Notes: generated from the sequence alone by a model not told the origin. DNA of 64,000 nt from Bog-473 sp963726135 (GCA_963726135.1 CAVSBE010000007.1:1-64000), one strand, 5' to 3'. Numbered from the stretch's first letter, positions 7,495 through 22,308 are shown. Translations and numbers: made by a program.

Positions 7495-8571
7495 GTGAGC
7501 CCGCCCACGCGCGTGGTGGTCTGGGGCACCGGGTTCGTCGGGAAGATGGTGATCCCCGAGATACTCCGCCACCCCCGGTTCGAGCTCGTCGGGGTCGGCG
7601 TGTCGAACCCGGACAAGGTGGGCCTCGATGTAGGCGAGATCTGCGGCGTCGGCCCCATCGGCCTCCGGGCCACCGACGACGTCGAGGCGCTGATCGCACT
7701 GAAGCCCGATGCGCTGGTGCACTACGGCCCCACGGCCGCCCGGGCCGACGACAACATCCGGGACATCGGCGCCTTCCTGCGCGCCGGCATCGACGTGTGC
7801 TCGACCGCCATGACCCCGTGGGTCTGGCCCGCCATGACGCTCAACCCACCGTCATGGGTGGACCCGATCACCGAGGCCTGCGAGGCCGGCGGGTCCTCGT
7901 GCTTCACCACCGGGATCGATCCCGGCTTCGCCAACGACCTGTTCCCGCTGACCCTGGTGGGCCTGTGCAGCGAGGTGCGGCAGGTGCGGGCCCTCGAGAT
8001 CCTCGACTACATCAATTACGAAGGCGACTACGAGGACGAGATGGGGATCGGGCGCCCGCCCGAGTTCACGCCCCTTCTCGAGCACACCGACATCCTGGCC
8101 ATGTCGTGGGGCGGGACGATCCCGATGATGGCGCACGCCATCGGCGTCGAGCTCGACGGGATCACCTCGACGTGGGAGAAGTGGGTCACCGACCGGCCCA
8201 TCACGACCGCCAAGGGTGTCCTCGAGCCGGGGACGGTGGCCGCCATCCGGTTCACCTTGAACGGCGTGGTCGGCGGCGAGCCCCGGATCTGCCTCGAGCA
8301 CGTGAACCGGGTGGGCACCGATGCGGCACCGGACTGGCCGCGCGGGCACCAGGACGACGTCTACCGGGTGGTGATCGACGGCACGCCCTCGATCACGCAG
8401 GAGACGGCGTTCCGGTTCACCGACGGATCGGGCCGGGACGCGGCCGCGGCGGGCTGCATGGCGACGGGGCTCCGGGCCCTCAACGCCGTGCCCTACGTCA
8501 ACGAGTTGCCCCCCGGGTGGGTGACCGCCCTCGATCTGCCGCTCATCCCCGGGGCGGGCACCATCCGCTGA
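7495..8571 (+). CDS. DapB-like NAD(P)-dependent dehydrogenase (amine dehydrogenase family)
   Basis: The protein is 358 aa. The N-terminal Rossmann motif is VVVWGTGFVGK, followed by the DapB/2,4-diaminopentanoate-dehydrogenase-like layout (VSNPDKVGLDVGEICG, then DVCSTAMTPW and TTGIDPGFANDLFP). The family is widespread in mycobacteria and acidimicrobia and often annotated as dihydrodipicolinate reductase, but real DapB is shorter (~250-270 aa), so lysine synthesis is unlikely to be its role. A paralogue lies at 56333-57427 in the P450 cluster. The gene is divergent from gpmA. The substrate is unknown. Confidence 0.72.
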   Translation: MSPPTRVVVWGTGFVGKMVIPEILRHPRFELVGVGVSNPDKVGLDVGEICGVGPIGLRATDDVEALIALKPDALVHYGPTAARADDNIRDIGAFLRAGIDVCSTAMTPWVWPAMTLNPPSWVDPITEACEAGGSSCFTTGIDPGFANDLFPLTLVGLCSEVRQVRALEILDYINYEGDYEDEMGIGRPPEFTPLLEHTDILAMSWGGTIPMMAHAIGVELDGITSTWEKWVTDRPITTAKGVLEPGTVAAIRFTLNGVVGGEPRICLEHVNRVGTDAAPDWPRGHQDDVYRVVIDGTPSITQETAFRFTDGSGRDAAAAGCMATGLRALNAVPYVNELPPGWVTALDLPLIPGAGTIR

Positions 8572-8780
8572 CCCCACGCGGCGGACTCGGCCTCCCGGCC
8601 GAGACCGCGAAGAACCGACCGTGACCCCCCAACTGGGGGCTGTCGGGCCCCCCGGTGCGTCGTTAGGGTCGGAGCTGTCGGACCCCGGACTCCCCCCTCG
8701 CTTGGCCATCTGAGCCGTTGAGCTGGACGTTTGCCTGTGGCCACCACCGGGCCCCGGTCTCTGTATCCTCCATGAGGAAT
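8572..8780. other. Intergenic leader before the dnaK promoter
   Basis: This is the left two-thirds of a 334-bp gap. It has a small CCCCC-AACT-GGGGG hairpin (8626-8639) that may end the dehydrogenase transcript, though no T-run follows. I see no gene in it. Confidence 0.4.
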
Positions 8781-8801
8781 CTTGACATGAGGACACTCAA
8801 C
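8781..8801. promoter_or_regulatory. HAIR element (HspR operator) at the dnaK promoter
   Basis: CTTGACA (8781-8787), a 7-bp spacer, and ACTCAAC (8795-8801) match the HspR inverted repeat CTTGAGT-N7-ACTCAAG at 11 of 14 arm positions with exact spacing. It overlaps the promoter -35 box, so HspR binding would block transcription. The gene for HspR closes this same operon, giving autoregulation. Confidence 0.8.
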
Positions 8802-8812
8802 TTTGCTACAAT
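8782..8812 (+). promoter_or_regulatory. Sigma70-type promoter of the dnaK operon
   Basis: A consensus -35 box TTGACA (8782-8787) is followed by TACAAT (8807-8812) as -10 box, with 19 bp between; GCTACA (8805-8810) would give 17 bp. The leader that follows repeats TGAAGAACTG at 8826-8835 and 8840-8849. The dnaK RBS GGAAGGA is at 8890-8896. Confidence 0.6.
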
Positions 8813-8905
8813 GACTGGCAGCAACTGAAGAACTGCAAGTGAAGAACTGATGGAGCAGACGCCAGCAGTGGTCGCAGAGACAGACAACCGGAAGGACTGC
8901 AGAAA

Positions 8906-10755
<1,850 letters not shown>

Positions 10756-10759
<4 letters not shown>

Positions 10760-11376
10760 GCTTCGGCGACGAGGCCGTGCCCGAGGAGGAGTCTGCCTTC
10801 TCCGACGCCGAAGCTGCTGAGGAGGCGGCTGACGGGACCGCGAGCCCCGCGGCTTCGGTGCCGTCCGGGTCGAAGGGGAATGGGAATGAGTCGGCGCACT
10901 CGACCGCCCTGGCCGAGGAGGCCGACCCACGGGAGCTGCTGGTACGAGAGCGGGACGAGTACCTGCTCGCATTGCAGCGCACCCAGGCCGACTTCGAGAA
11001 CTACCGTAAGCGGATCGCCCGTCTGCAGGAAGAGCAGTCCGCCCGCGCGTCGGCGACCCTGGTGGACAAGCTCATGCCGGTGCTCGACACGCTCGACCTG
11101 GCCGAGGCCCATCTGAACGAGTCGCTCGAGGTGAGCGAGGACGGCAAGGCGCTGCGCGCGTCGCGGGCAATGCTCATGGACATCCTCTCCAAGGAGGGGC
11201 TCGAGCGGGTCGACCAGGCGGGTGTCCCCTTCGACCCGTCCGTGCACGACGCCGTCGCGCGCGCCGAGGGTGAGGGCGGCGAGTCCGGTGAGCCGGTGGT
11301 CGAGGAGGTCTTGCGCTCGGGGTACCGCTGGAAGGGACAGGTACTCCGCGCCGCCATGGTCCGTGTACGGGGGTGA
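10756..11376 (+). CDS. grpE: Nucleotide exchange factor GrpE
   Basis: The protein is 206 aa. The first ~60 residues are acidic and low-complexity, then a long helix (LLVRERDEYLLALQRTQADF, ENYRKRI) and the beta-wing domain (DQAGVPFDPSVHDAVAR) that pries ADP from DnaK. It starts at GTG 10756 inside the dnaK stop. The DnaJ gene follows after 8 bp. Family assignment is secure from the ADFENYRKR and FDPSVHDAV motifs and the operon position. Confidence 0.96.
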
Positions 11377-11384
11377 ACTGACCC

Positions 11385-12491
11385 GTGGCCGCACAGCGTG
11401 AATGGTTCGAGAAGGACTACTACAAGGTGCTCGGCGTCGTCCCGACGGCGTCGGACAAGGAGATCACGCGCGCCTACCGCAAGCTGGCGAAGGAGCACCA
11501 CCCCGACGCCAACCCCGGGTCGGAGGAGCGATTCAAGGAGATCAGCGCGGCCTACGACGTACTCGGCGACGCGGAGAAGCGCAAGGAGTACGACGAGGTC
11601 CGCCGGCACGGCCCGGTGGGTGGCTTCGGCCAGCCTGGTGGTGGCACGTTCCGCATGGAGGACATGGGTGACCTGAGCGACCTCTTCGGAGGGCTGTTCG
11701 GCGGCGGCGCCGGGCGCACACGGACCCAGCGCGGACCCCAGCGCGGTGCCGACATGGAGGCGCAGCTCCACCTCTCGTTCCAGGACGCCGTGCACGGGGT
11801 CACCACGTCGGTGAACGTGCCGCAGGAGGTGCGTTGCTCGAACTGCCGCGGCAGCGGGGCGGCCCCCGGCACCTCGACGCACACCTGCCCGCGCTGTGGC
11901 GGGACGGGGAGCCTCAACGACAACCAGGGGCTGTTCTCCCTCAGCACCGTGTGCCCCGACTGTGTGGGCCGCGGCACGCTCTTCGACACGCCGTGCCCGG
12001 TCTGCCGTGGAACGGGCACGGAGCAGAAGGTGCGCTCCATCAAGGTCCGCATCCCGCCCGGGGTCGAGGGCGGTCAGCGGATCAGGGTCAAGGGCCGCGG
12101 CGCGCCCGGGCAGGGCATGGCGCCGCCCGGCGACCTCTATGTGGTCGTCCACGTCGCCCACCACCCGGTGTTCGGGCGCAGTGGGCGCAACCTCACCATC
12201 ACGGTGCCGATCACCTACCCCGAGGCGACGCTCGGCACGACGATCACCGTGCCCACCCTCGACAGCAAGGTGACGCTCAAGGTCCCGCCCGGCACGGCGT
12301 CGGGCAAGGTGCTGCGCGTGCGCGGCCGCGGTGTCCCGGGAGGTTCGGGCCGCAACGGGTCCAAGCCGGGCGACCTACTGGTCAAGGTGGAGATCGTGGT
12401 GCCGACGGAGCTCAACGACGAGCAGCGGGCGGCCGTCGAGTCGCTGGCCGAGGTCACCGAGGCGGCGCCGCGCATCGCGGTGGACGGGTGA
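11385..12491 (+). CDS. dnaJ: Chaperone DnaJ (Hsp40)
   Basis: The protein is 368 aa and starts at GTG. The J domain carries the HPD motif (KEHHPDANPGS), followed by a Gly/Phe-rich region, then four CxxCxGxG-type zinc repeats (CSNCRGSG, CPRCGGTG, CPDCVGRG, CPVCRGTG) and the C-terminal substrate-binding domain. It stimulates the DnaK ATPase and delivers unfolded proteins. The stop codon overlaps the next ATG by one base (TGATG at 12489-12493), so hspR is likely coupled to it. Confidence 0.97.
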   Translation: MAAQREWFEKDYYKVLGVVPTASDKEITRAYRKLAKEHHPDANPGSEERFKEISAAYDVLGDAEKRKEYDEVRRHGPVGGFGQPGGGTFRMEDMGDLSDLFGGLFGGGAGRTRTQRGPQRGADMEAQLHLSFQDAVHGVTTSVNVPQEVRCSNCRGSGAAPGTSTHTCPRCGGTGSLNDNQGLFSLSTVCPDCVGRGTLFDTPCPVCRGTGTEQKVRSIKVRIPPGVEGGQRIRVKGRGAPGQGMAPPGDLYVVVHVAHHPVFGRSGRNLTITVPITYPEATLGTTITVPTLDSKVTLKVPPGTASGKVLRVRGRGVPGGSGRNGSKPGDLLVKVEIVVPTELNDEQRAAVESLAEVTEAAPRIAVDG

Positions 12492-12910
12492 TGAGGTCGC
12501 GGGGTGATCGGGTGATGGGCGACCGCGACGCCAACCAGGCCGTCTACGTCATCTCGGTCGCGGCCGAGCTGACCGGGATGCACCCGCAGACCCTGCGCAT
12601 CTACGAGCGCAAGGGACTGCTCGACCCGTCGCGCACGAGCGGCGGGAGCCGGCGGTTCTCGGAACGCGATTTAGAGCGGCTGCGTCACATCCAGGAGCTG
12701 ACGGCGACCGGATTGAACCTCGAGGGGGTCCGGCGGGTGCTCCAGCTCGAGACCGAGCTGGCCCGGTTGCGCGAGGAACTGGTGGCGGTGCGGGCCCAGG
12801 CGCTCGACGCCGTCGCCGCCACCCACCGCCAGTACCGGCGTGACCTCGTTCCCGTGCGCCAGGCCTTGACGCCGTACCGCGGGCGCCGCACGAGAGCGTC
12901 GGGGTCGTGA
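12491..12910 (+). CDS. hspR: Heat-shock repressor HspR (MerR family)
   Basis: I start it at the ATG at 12491, which overlaps the dnaJ stop; an in-frame ATG at 12515 is the alternative. The MerR-type winged helix reads YVISVAAELTGMHPQTLRIY then ERKGLLDPSRT, with SGGSRRFSERDLERL. After this comes a leucine-rich helix (LQLETELARLREEL) and a basic tail. HspR binds the HAIR repeat and represses the dnaK operon and clpB until DnaK is titrated by unfolded protein. Being last in the operon it represses itself. The length of 139 aa is usual. Confidence 0.94.
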   Translation: MRSRGDRVMGDRDANQAVYVISVAAELTGMHPQTLRIYERKGLLDPSRTSGGSRRFSERDLERLRHIQELTATGLNLEGVRRVLQLETELARLREELVAVRAQALDAVAATHRQYRRDLVPVRQALTPYRGRRTRASGS

Positions 12911-12920
12911 CGCGGCGCCC

Positions 12921-12978
12921 GGACACCACGAACAGCGGGAACACCACGCGGAACACCACGAAACGCGAGAACACCACG
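12921..12978. repeat. Short direct repeats of GAACACCACG before clpB
   Basis: Between hspR and clpB the 10-mer GAACACCACG occurs at 12939-12948, 12951-12960 and 12969-12978, with a one-mismatch copy (GGACACCACG) at 12921-12930 and a decayed copy near 12993. Spacing is irregular (12-18 bp). It is too short and irregular for CRISPR. No HAIR element is visible here, so clpB is probably read through from the dnaK operon. Confidence 0.6.
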
Positions 12979-13025
12979 AGGAGCAAGGACCGGAACACGA
13001 AGACCGTGACGAGAGGGACGGGCGC

Positions 13026-15515
<2,490 letters not shown>

Positions 15516-15814
15516 GACGTCCATGGTTGGAGGGGACGGGGACGGGGACCGGGACGCTCGTCTCGGCCGGGAATGTCTCTCTGCAGACTATAACCAAACG
15601 TGTTTACAGTTTCAGGAGAGACCCCGGCGACGGGCCATCGGCCCCCGGGGTTGAGCTCCCTCAGACGAGCACCTCGGTGGGAGTGAACTCGGCGACGAGC
15701 GTGCGGCCGATACCCGGGGACGAGGGTGGTCAAACCACCCCATTTCCGGAGCCCCATTTCGGGGAGGGGTACACTGGGTCGTAATCCGAAGCGACTGAGC
15801 GAACGGAGAGACGC
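15516..15814. other. clpB-purA intergenic region with a purA promoter candidate
   Basis: I find no gene in this 299-bp stretch. It holds a 17-bp hairpin GGGTGGT-caa-ACCACCC (15724-15740), a duplicated CCCCATTTC (15738-15746 and 15752-15760), a possible -10 box TACACT at 15770-15775, and the purA RBS GGAGAG at 15805-15810. No convincing -35 box is seen. Confidence 0.45.
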
Positions 15815-17094
15815 GTGCCCGCAACCGTAGTGGTCGGGACCCAGTGGGGCGACGAGGGGAAGGGCAAGCTCACCGATCACCTCGCCCGCGAGATGCACAT
15901 GGTCGTGCGCTACCAGGGTGGCCACAACGCCGGCCACCGCATCGTCGTCCACGGCGAAGCCTTCGCCCTCCAGCTCGTGCCGAGCGGGATCCTCTACGAC
16001 CACATCACGCCCATCATCGGCAACGGCGTCGTCGTGGACCCGCCGTGCTCCTCGAGGAACTCGACATGCTGGCCGCCAAGGGCGTCGACACCTCCCGCCT
16101 GGTCGTGAGCGGTAACGCCCACCTGATCATGCCGTACCACCAGGAGCTCGACCGGGTGACCGAGCGCTTCCTCGGGAAGAACGCGCTGGGGACGACCAAG
16201 CGCGGCATCGGCCCTGCCTACGCCGACAAGGCCTCCCGCGTCGGGATCCGCGTGCAGGACCTCTTCGACCCCAAGATCTTCCGCCAGAAGCTCGACGTCG
16301 CCCTCAAGGAGAAGAACGCCGTCCTGGCCAAGGTGTACAACCGGCTGCCGCTGGCGGCCGCCGACATCGCGGAGCGCTACCTGGGCGAGTACGCCCCCCG
16401 GATCGAGCCGATGGTGGGCGACACGGTGGGCATGGTCCACGACGCCATGGACAAGGGCCGCCAGGTCCTGCTGGAGGGCGCCCAGGCCACCTTCTTGGAT
16501 CTCGACCACGGGACCTATCCCTTCGTGACGTCCTCCAACCCCGTCGCCGGGGGCGCCTGCACCGGGTCGGGTCTCGGCCCCCGTGACATCGACCGGGTGA
16601 TCGGCATCGCCAAGGCCTACGTCACCCGCGTCGGCGCCGGGCCGTTCCCGACCGAGCAGGAGAACGACGTCGGCGAGCTGCTCGTCGAACGCGGCCACGA
16701 GTTCGGGACCAACACCGGGCGCAAGCGGCGCTGCGGATGGTTCGACGCCGTCATGCTGCGCCAGGCGGTGCGCCTCAACTCGCTGACGGATGTGGCGCTT
16801 ACCAAGCTCGACGTCCTCGACACCTTCGAGACCGTCAAGGTCTGCGTCGCCTACGAGGCCGACGGCATCCGCTTCACCCACCTGCCGTACCACCAGTCGA
16901 CATTCCACAAGGCGGTGCCCGTCTACGAGGAGCTGCCCGGCTGGTGCACGGACCTCGAGCGCGGCCACCGCCCCCGGCGACCTGCCCGCGGCCGCCCGTG
17001 ACTACATTGCGTTCTTGTCCGAGCAGATCGGCGTGCCCGTCCGCCTCGTCGGGGTGGGCCCGGGCCGCGAACAGACCGTCTCCTTCGCCACCGC

Positions 17095-17098
<4 letters not shown>
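15815..17098 (+). CDS. purA: Adenylosuccinate synthetase PurA, two single-base frameshifts
   Basis: Read across two breaks the product is about 427 aa, the normal length. It starts at GTG 15815 with MPATVVVGTQWGDEGKGKL, the GTP-binding loop, then GGHNAGHRIVV. Near 16040 the frame must gain a base (VDP-[A]-VLLEELDML); the DNA looks one G short. Near 16962 it must lose a base (CTDLER-ATAPGDLPAAARDY); the DNA looks one G long. The two shifts nearly compensate. Between them all family motifs are intact (NPVAGGACTGSGLGP, TNTGRKRRCGWFD). PurA joins IMP and aspartate on the way to AMP. Essentiality argues for sequence errors. The stop overlaps the purD GTG. Confidence 0.9.
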
Positions 17099-18380
<1,282 letters not shown>

Positions 18381-18384
<4 letters not shown>

Positions 18385-19685
18385 TCCCGCGCTACGCACC
18401 GGCCGACATGGCCGCGCTGTTCAGCGACGCCGCCCGCTTCTCGCTCTGGCTCGAGGTCGAGCTCCTGGCCACCGAGGCGCAGGCCGCCCTGGGCATCGTG
18501 CCGGCGGACGAGGCGGCCACCTGCCGGGCCAAGGCGCCGGTGGTCGACGAGGTCTTCGTCGCCGACGTGCTCGATCGCGAGAAGGTCACCGACCACGACG
18601 TCGCCGCCTTCGTCGACGTCGTGCAGGAGCGCATCGGCGCGCCGGCCGGCTCGCACATCCACTACGGGCTGACCTCCTCGGACGTGGTGGACACCGCGCT
18701 GTGCGCCACGCTCACCCGGGCGGCCGAACTCCTGCTCGACGACCTCAATGCGTTCGTCGCCGCGCTGAAGGCCCGGGCCCTCGAGCTCATGCACGTCCCT
18801 GTCACCGGGCGCACCCACGGCATGCACGCCGAGCCCACCACGTTCGGTGTGAAGTTCGCGTTGTGGGCCCTGCAGGCCGACCGCGACCGCCGCCGCCTGC
18901 GCGCGGCCCGCGACGCCGTCGCCGTCGGCAAGCTGTCGGGCGCGGTCGGCACCTACTCCAACATCGACCCGGCGGTCGAGTCCCGGGTCTGCGCCGCCCT
19001 CGGCCTGACCCCGGTGCCGGCCACCCAGGTGATCGCGCGTGACCGCCACGCCGAGTACTTCGCGGCCTGCGCCTCCATCGGAGCCACCATCGAGCTGATG
19101 TGCACCGAGGTCAGGCACCTGGCCCGCAGCGAGGTGGGCGAGGCGGAGGAGCCCTTCGGCGCCGGGCAGAAGGGCAGCTCGGCCATGCCGCACAAGCGCA
19201 ACCCCATCCTCTCGGAGCGGCTCTGCGGCCTGGCCCGACTGCTCCGCGGGTACCTCGGGGCGGGACTCGAGGACGTGGCGCTGTGGCACGAGCGGGACAT
19301 CTCGCACAGCTCGGTCGAGCGGGTGGCCCTGCCCGACGCCTCCATGCTCGCCTGCTACATGCTGCGCAAGGCGACGGGACTGGCGGCAGGGCTGGTGATC
19401 CACCCCGACCGCGCGCTCGCCAACCTCACGGAGGGCTCGCTCGGTCTCGTCTTCTCCCAGTCCGTGCTGCTGGCCCTGGTGGACGCCGGCCTGACCCGGG
19501 ACGAGGCTTACCGCGTCGTCCAGCGCGACGCCCGGGCGGCCTGGTCCGAGCGCCGCCACTTGCGCGCGGTGCTCGAGGCCGATCCGGAGGCCACGCTGAC
19601 CCTCGCCCAGCTCGATGCGTCCTTCGACCTCTCGCGCAGCCTCCGCCACGTCGATCGCTTCGCCGACGCCGTCGCCGTGCTGTGA
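18381..19685 (+). CDS. purB: Adenylosuccinate lyase PurB
   Basis: The protein is 434 aa. The fumarase/aspartase superfamily signature is present as GSSAMPHKRNPILSE, and the other active-site regions as TSSDVVDTAL and TGRTHGMHAEPTTFG. It acts twice, cleaving SAICAR to AICAR and adenylosuccinate to AMP, each with release of fumarate. The ATG lies in the purD stop, and the stop overlaps the purC GTG (GTGA at 19682-19685). Confidence 0.97.
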
Positions 19686-20578
19686 CGTTGGAGCTGCCCC
19701 GGGTTCACTCGGGCAAGGTGCGCGAGCTCTACGACGCGGGGGAGGGACGCCTCCTCATGGTCGCCTCGGACCGGGTGAGCGCGTTCGACGTGATTATGGC
19801 CGAGCCCATCACCGACAAGGGGCGCGTGCTGACGGCGATGACGTCCTTCTGGTGCGAGGAGATGGCCGACGTGGTGCCGGGCACCATCCTGGCGGAGGAC
19901 CCGGCTGACATCGAGGAGGCGCTGGGCGGCGCCGCCCTGCCCGCCGGCTGGGCCGGCCGCGCCGTGCTGGTGCGCCGCGCCGAGATGCTCCAGCTCGAGT
20001 GCATCGTGCGGGGCTACCTGGCCGGGCAGGCGTACGAGGAGTACGAGCGGGCGGGGACGGTGCACGGCACCCCGATGCCCCCCGGCCTGCAGCTGGCCAG
20101 CCGGCTGGCGGAGCCGATCTTCACACCCTCGACCAAGGCCGCCGAGGGGCACGACGTCAACATCGACTTCGCGGCCGCGGCCGACCTGGTGGGCCGCGAG
20201 ACGGCCACCACCGCCAGAGACATCTGCCTCGAGCTCTACCGGCGGGCTGCCGCACGCGCGGCCGAGGCCGGCTTCGTGCTGGCCGACACGAAGTTCGAGC
20301 TGGGTTACGTCGACGGCGCACTCAGCCTGTGCGACGAGGTGTGCACGCCGGACTCGTCGCGCTACTGGCCCGCCGACGAGGTGGTGCCGGGGCTGACGCC
20401 GCCCGCCTTCGACAAGCAGCCTCTCCGGGACTGGCTCGCCGCGCAGCCCTGGGACCGCACACCGCCCCCGCCGCCGCTGCCCGCCGCGGTGACGACCGCG
20501 CTGTCGGAGCGCTACGTCGCCGCCTACGAGCGCATAACCGGGCGCGCGTTGGACGACTGGTACGGTGCGACGCCATGA
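19682..20578 (+). CDS. purC: SAICAR synthetase PurC
   Basis: I start it at GTG 19682 because the first residues (MTLELPRVHSGKVRELYDAG) match the family N-terminus; the frame is open further upstream inside purB. The product is 298 aa with SDRVSAFDVIMAEPITDKG, LECIVRGYLAGQAYEEY and LADTKFELG. It condenses CAIR with aspartate. The C-terminal tail has a Pro-run. The purE/purK genes that would make CAIR are not in the window. Its stop overlaps the purS ATG. Confidence 0.96.
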   Translation: MTLELPRVHSGKVRELYDAGEGRLLMVASDRVSAFDVIMAEPITDKGRVLTAMTSFWCEEMADVVPGTILAEDPADIEEALGGAALPAGWAGRAVLVRRAEMLQLECIVRGYLAGQAYEEYERAGTVHGTPMPPGLQLASRLAEPIFTPSTKAAEGHDVNIDFAAAADLVGRETATTARDICLELYRRAAARAAEAGFVLADTKFELGYVDGALSLCDEVCTPDSSRYWPADEVVPGLTPPAFDKQPLRDWLAAQPWDRTPPPPPLPAAVTTALSERYVAAYERITGRALDDWYGATP

Positions 20579-20826
20579 GGTTCCGGGCGCGCGTGGAGGT
20601 GCAGCTGCGGCCCGGGATCGCCGACCCCGAGGGTGCGACCATCGAGCGCGCGCTGCCCGCGCTCGGCTTCGACGGCGTGCAGCACGTCCGGGCCGGGCGC
20701 TCCTTCAGCTTCGAGGTCGACGCGCCCGACGAGGGGGCGGCCCGCACGACGGCCACCGAGCTGGCCGACCGCCTCCTGGCCAACCCTGTGATCGAACAGA
20801 GCCGGCTCGAGCTCGAGGCGATCTGA
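20575..20826 (+). CDS. purS: FGAM synthase small subunit PurS
   Basis: The protein is 83 aa with MRFRARVEVQLRPGIADPEG, FDGVQHVRAGRSF and ADRLLANPVIEQ, the standard PurS pattern. PurS bridges PurL and PurQ in the three-part FGAM synthase used by most Gram-positive bacteria. Its ATG overlaps the purC stop (ATGA). PurQ follows after one base. Confidence 0.95.
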   Translation: MRFRARVEVQLRPGIADPEGATIERALPALGFDGVQHVRAGRSFSFEVDAPDEGAARTTATELADRLLANPVIEQSRLELEAI

Positions 20827-20827
20827 G

Positions 20828-21508
20828 TTGGCGCCGCGCATCGGCGTCGTCGTCTTCCCCGGGACGAACTGTGAGCACGACGTCGTGCAGGCGGCCGAGG
20901 CGGCGGGCGGCACCGGCGTGCTCCTCTGGCATGGCGCGGCCCGGCTCGACGCCGTCGACGCCGTGGTGCTCCCGGGCGGCTTCGCCCACGGTGACTACCT
21001 GCGCCCCGGCGCGCTGGCCCGTTTCTCACCGGTCATGGAGGCGGTGCGTGACTTCGCCCGCTCCGGCGGCCCGGTCGTCGGCATCTGCAACGGCTTCCAG
21101 GTCCTGACCGAGGCGGCCCTGCTCCCGGGCGCGCTGCAGAAGAATGGTCGGCTGCGGTTCTTGTGCCAGCCGGCCCGGCTCGTGGTCACCTCGACGGCGT
21201 CGGTGCTCACGTCGGGGACGCGGGCGGGCGACGAGCTCGTCATCCCCATCAACCACTTCTCTGGCAATTACACCTGTGACGATGACACGCTGCACCGCCT
21301 GCAGGCGGAGGGTCGCATCGTGCTGCGCTACGCGGACAACCCCAACGGGTCGGTGGACGCGATCGCCGGCATCGCCAACGAGGCCGGCAACGTCGTGGGC
21401 CTCATGCCGCACCCCGAGCGCGCCAGTTCCGCGCTCCTCGGCTCCGTGGACGGGCTCGTGCTGTTGCGCTCGCTCGTTGCGGCGGCGTCGGCGCGCGCCG
21501 CGGCCTGA
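20828..21508 (+). CDS. purQ: FGAM synthase glutaminase subunit PurQ
   Basis: The protein is 226 aa. The class I glutamine amidotransferase site is present: VVGICNGFQVLTEA carries the nucleophile Cys, and LMPHPERAS the catalytic His-x-Glu. The only start that keeps the N-terminus APRIGVVVFPGTNCEHDV is a TTG at 20828, one base after the purS stop, so it depends on coupled translation. It supplies ammonia to PurL. PurL does not follow directly; a 2.8-kb block lies between. Confidence 0.95.
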   Translation: MAPRIGVVVFPGTNCEHDVVQAAEAAGGTGVLLWHGAARLDAVDAVVLPGGFAHGDYLRPGALARFSPVMEAVRDFARSGGPVVGICNGFQVLTEAALLPGALQKNGRLRFLCQPARLVVTSTASVLTSGTRAGDELVIPINHFSGNYTCDDDTLHRLQAEGRIVLRYADNPNGSVDAIAGIANEAGNVVGLMPHPERASSALLGSVDGLVLLRSLVAAASARAAA

Positions 21509-21525
21509 TGCCGGGGAGGGTCAGC

Positions 21526-21547
21526 GGCCCGTCCCCGGGCGCACTTT
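21526..21547 (+). terminator. Weak hairpin after purQ
   Basis: GCCCG-TCCC-CGGGC (21526-21539) is followed by GCACTTTT. The stem is only 5 bp, so this is a tentative end of the purA-purQ transcript. Confidence 0.35.
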
Positions 21548-21663
21548 TCGGGAACTATCAACGAACTCGCTGAGAGTTTTCAGAAACATCCCCGGCCTCC
21601 GAGGCCACTGCCAGTGCCCAACCAGACGCCGGCCAAGCCGACCGGCTCAGCCGCTCAACCGGT

Positions 21664-22095
21664 TCAGGAGCGGGCGGCGCGCGAGATCTCGGCCTTCTGG
21701 AGGACGGCCGCGCTCACGCCGGCCGCCCGCCAGGTCGAGTACGTGATGCCCTTGCGTTCGCCGTAGGCCTTGGCCACCTTGGTGAATTGCTTCTCCAGCG
21801 CGGTGAGGTCCTTCACCTGGTCCACCCGGGACCGCTCGTCGAGCAGGTCCTTCTGTTCCTGGAGCAGATGGAGCCGGGTCAGCGCGTCGGCCGCCGCCAG
21901 CTGGGACTCGATCGAGGCCAGCCGGCGGTCGATGGAGGCCGGCGTGCGCTTGCGGCCGCGCTTGGGTTTGGAGGTCTCGAGTGCCTCGAGATAGTGACGC
22001 ACGGTTGCACTCTCGGCACGCCCACGAGCCAGGGCGGCCTTGTGGCCGCTGCTCATGGGCTTGCGGGGAGCCGGAGTTTTTGTCTTTGTTGCCAT
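21664..22095 (-). CDS. Hypothetical small basic protein with coiled coil
   Basis: I start it at the ATG at 22095 (MATKTKTPAPRKPMSSGHKA), giving 143 aa. The N-terminal ~55 residues are Lys/Arg/Pro-rich, the middle (SIDRRLASIESQLAAADALT and onward to ~110) forms a charged coiled coil, and the end (GITYSTWRAAGVSAAVLQKA) looks like a small DNA-binding or pin-like helical motif. I do not recognise a family; a nucleoid-associated or DNA-binding role is possible from charge alone. It converges on purQ. Confidence 0.6.
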   Translation of the reverse strand: MATKTKTPAPRKPMSSGHKAALARGRAESATVRHYLEALETSKPKRGRKRTPASIDRRLASIESQLAAADALTRLHLLQEQKDLLDERSRVDQVKDLTALEKQFTKVAKAYGERKGITYSTWRAAGVSAAVLQKAEISRAARS

Positions 22096-22308
22096 GCTCC
22101 CATTGTGACCTATCGCCACCGGCCATATGCGGCAAGGAACACTGTTTCTTTGGCGGCGTTTCACAACATTCCATTTGGGTTGCGGGGCGCCAATCCATCG
22201 CCCCAATTCTGCGGCCGCGATCGGCCAATGCACGGAGCCGGCGGGGCGGCATTGGACCCTTGCGCAGGGGGCCATTTTCATCCGGGGGGACAGGGTTACC
22301 CTGCTGTC

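Noticed and set aside
7495..8571. Lysine-pathway dihydrodipicolinate reductase DapB
   Set aside because: It is about 90 residues too long and has the layout of the wider DapB-like dehydrogenase family; a paralogue sits in a P450 cluster.
12921..12978. CRISPR array
   Set aside because: The repeated unit is only 10 bp, spacing is 12-18 bp and irregular, and no cas genes are present.
21551..21562. GAACTATCAACG, a 12-bp match to an arm of the 28-bp palindrome at 36953-36980
   Set aside because: Many 12-bp matches between two places are expected by chance in 64 kb, and this copy is not palindromic and lies behind a gene rather than before one.
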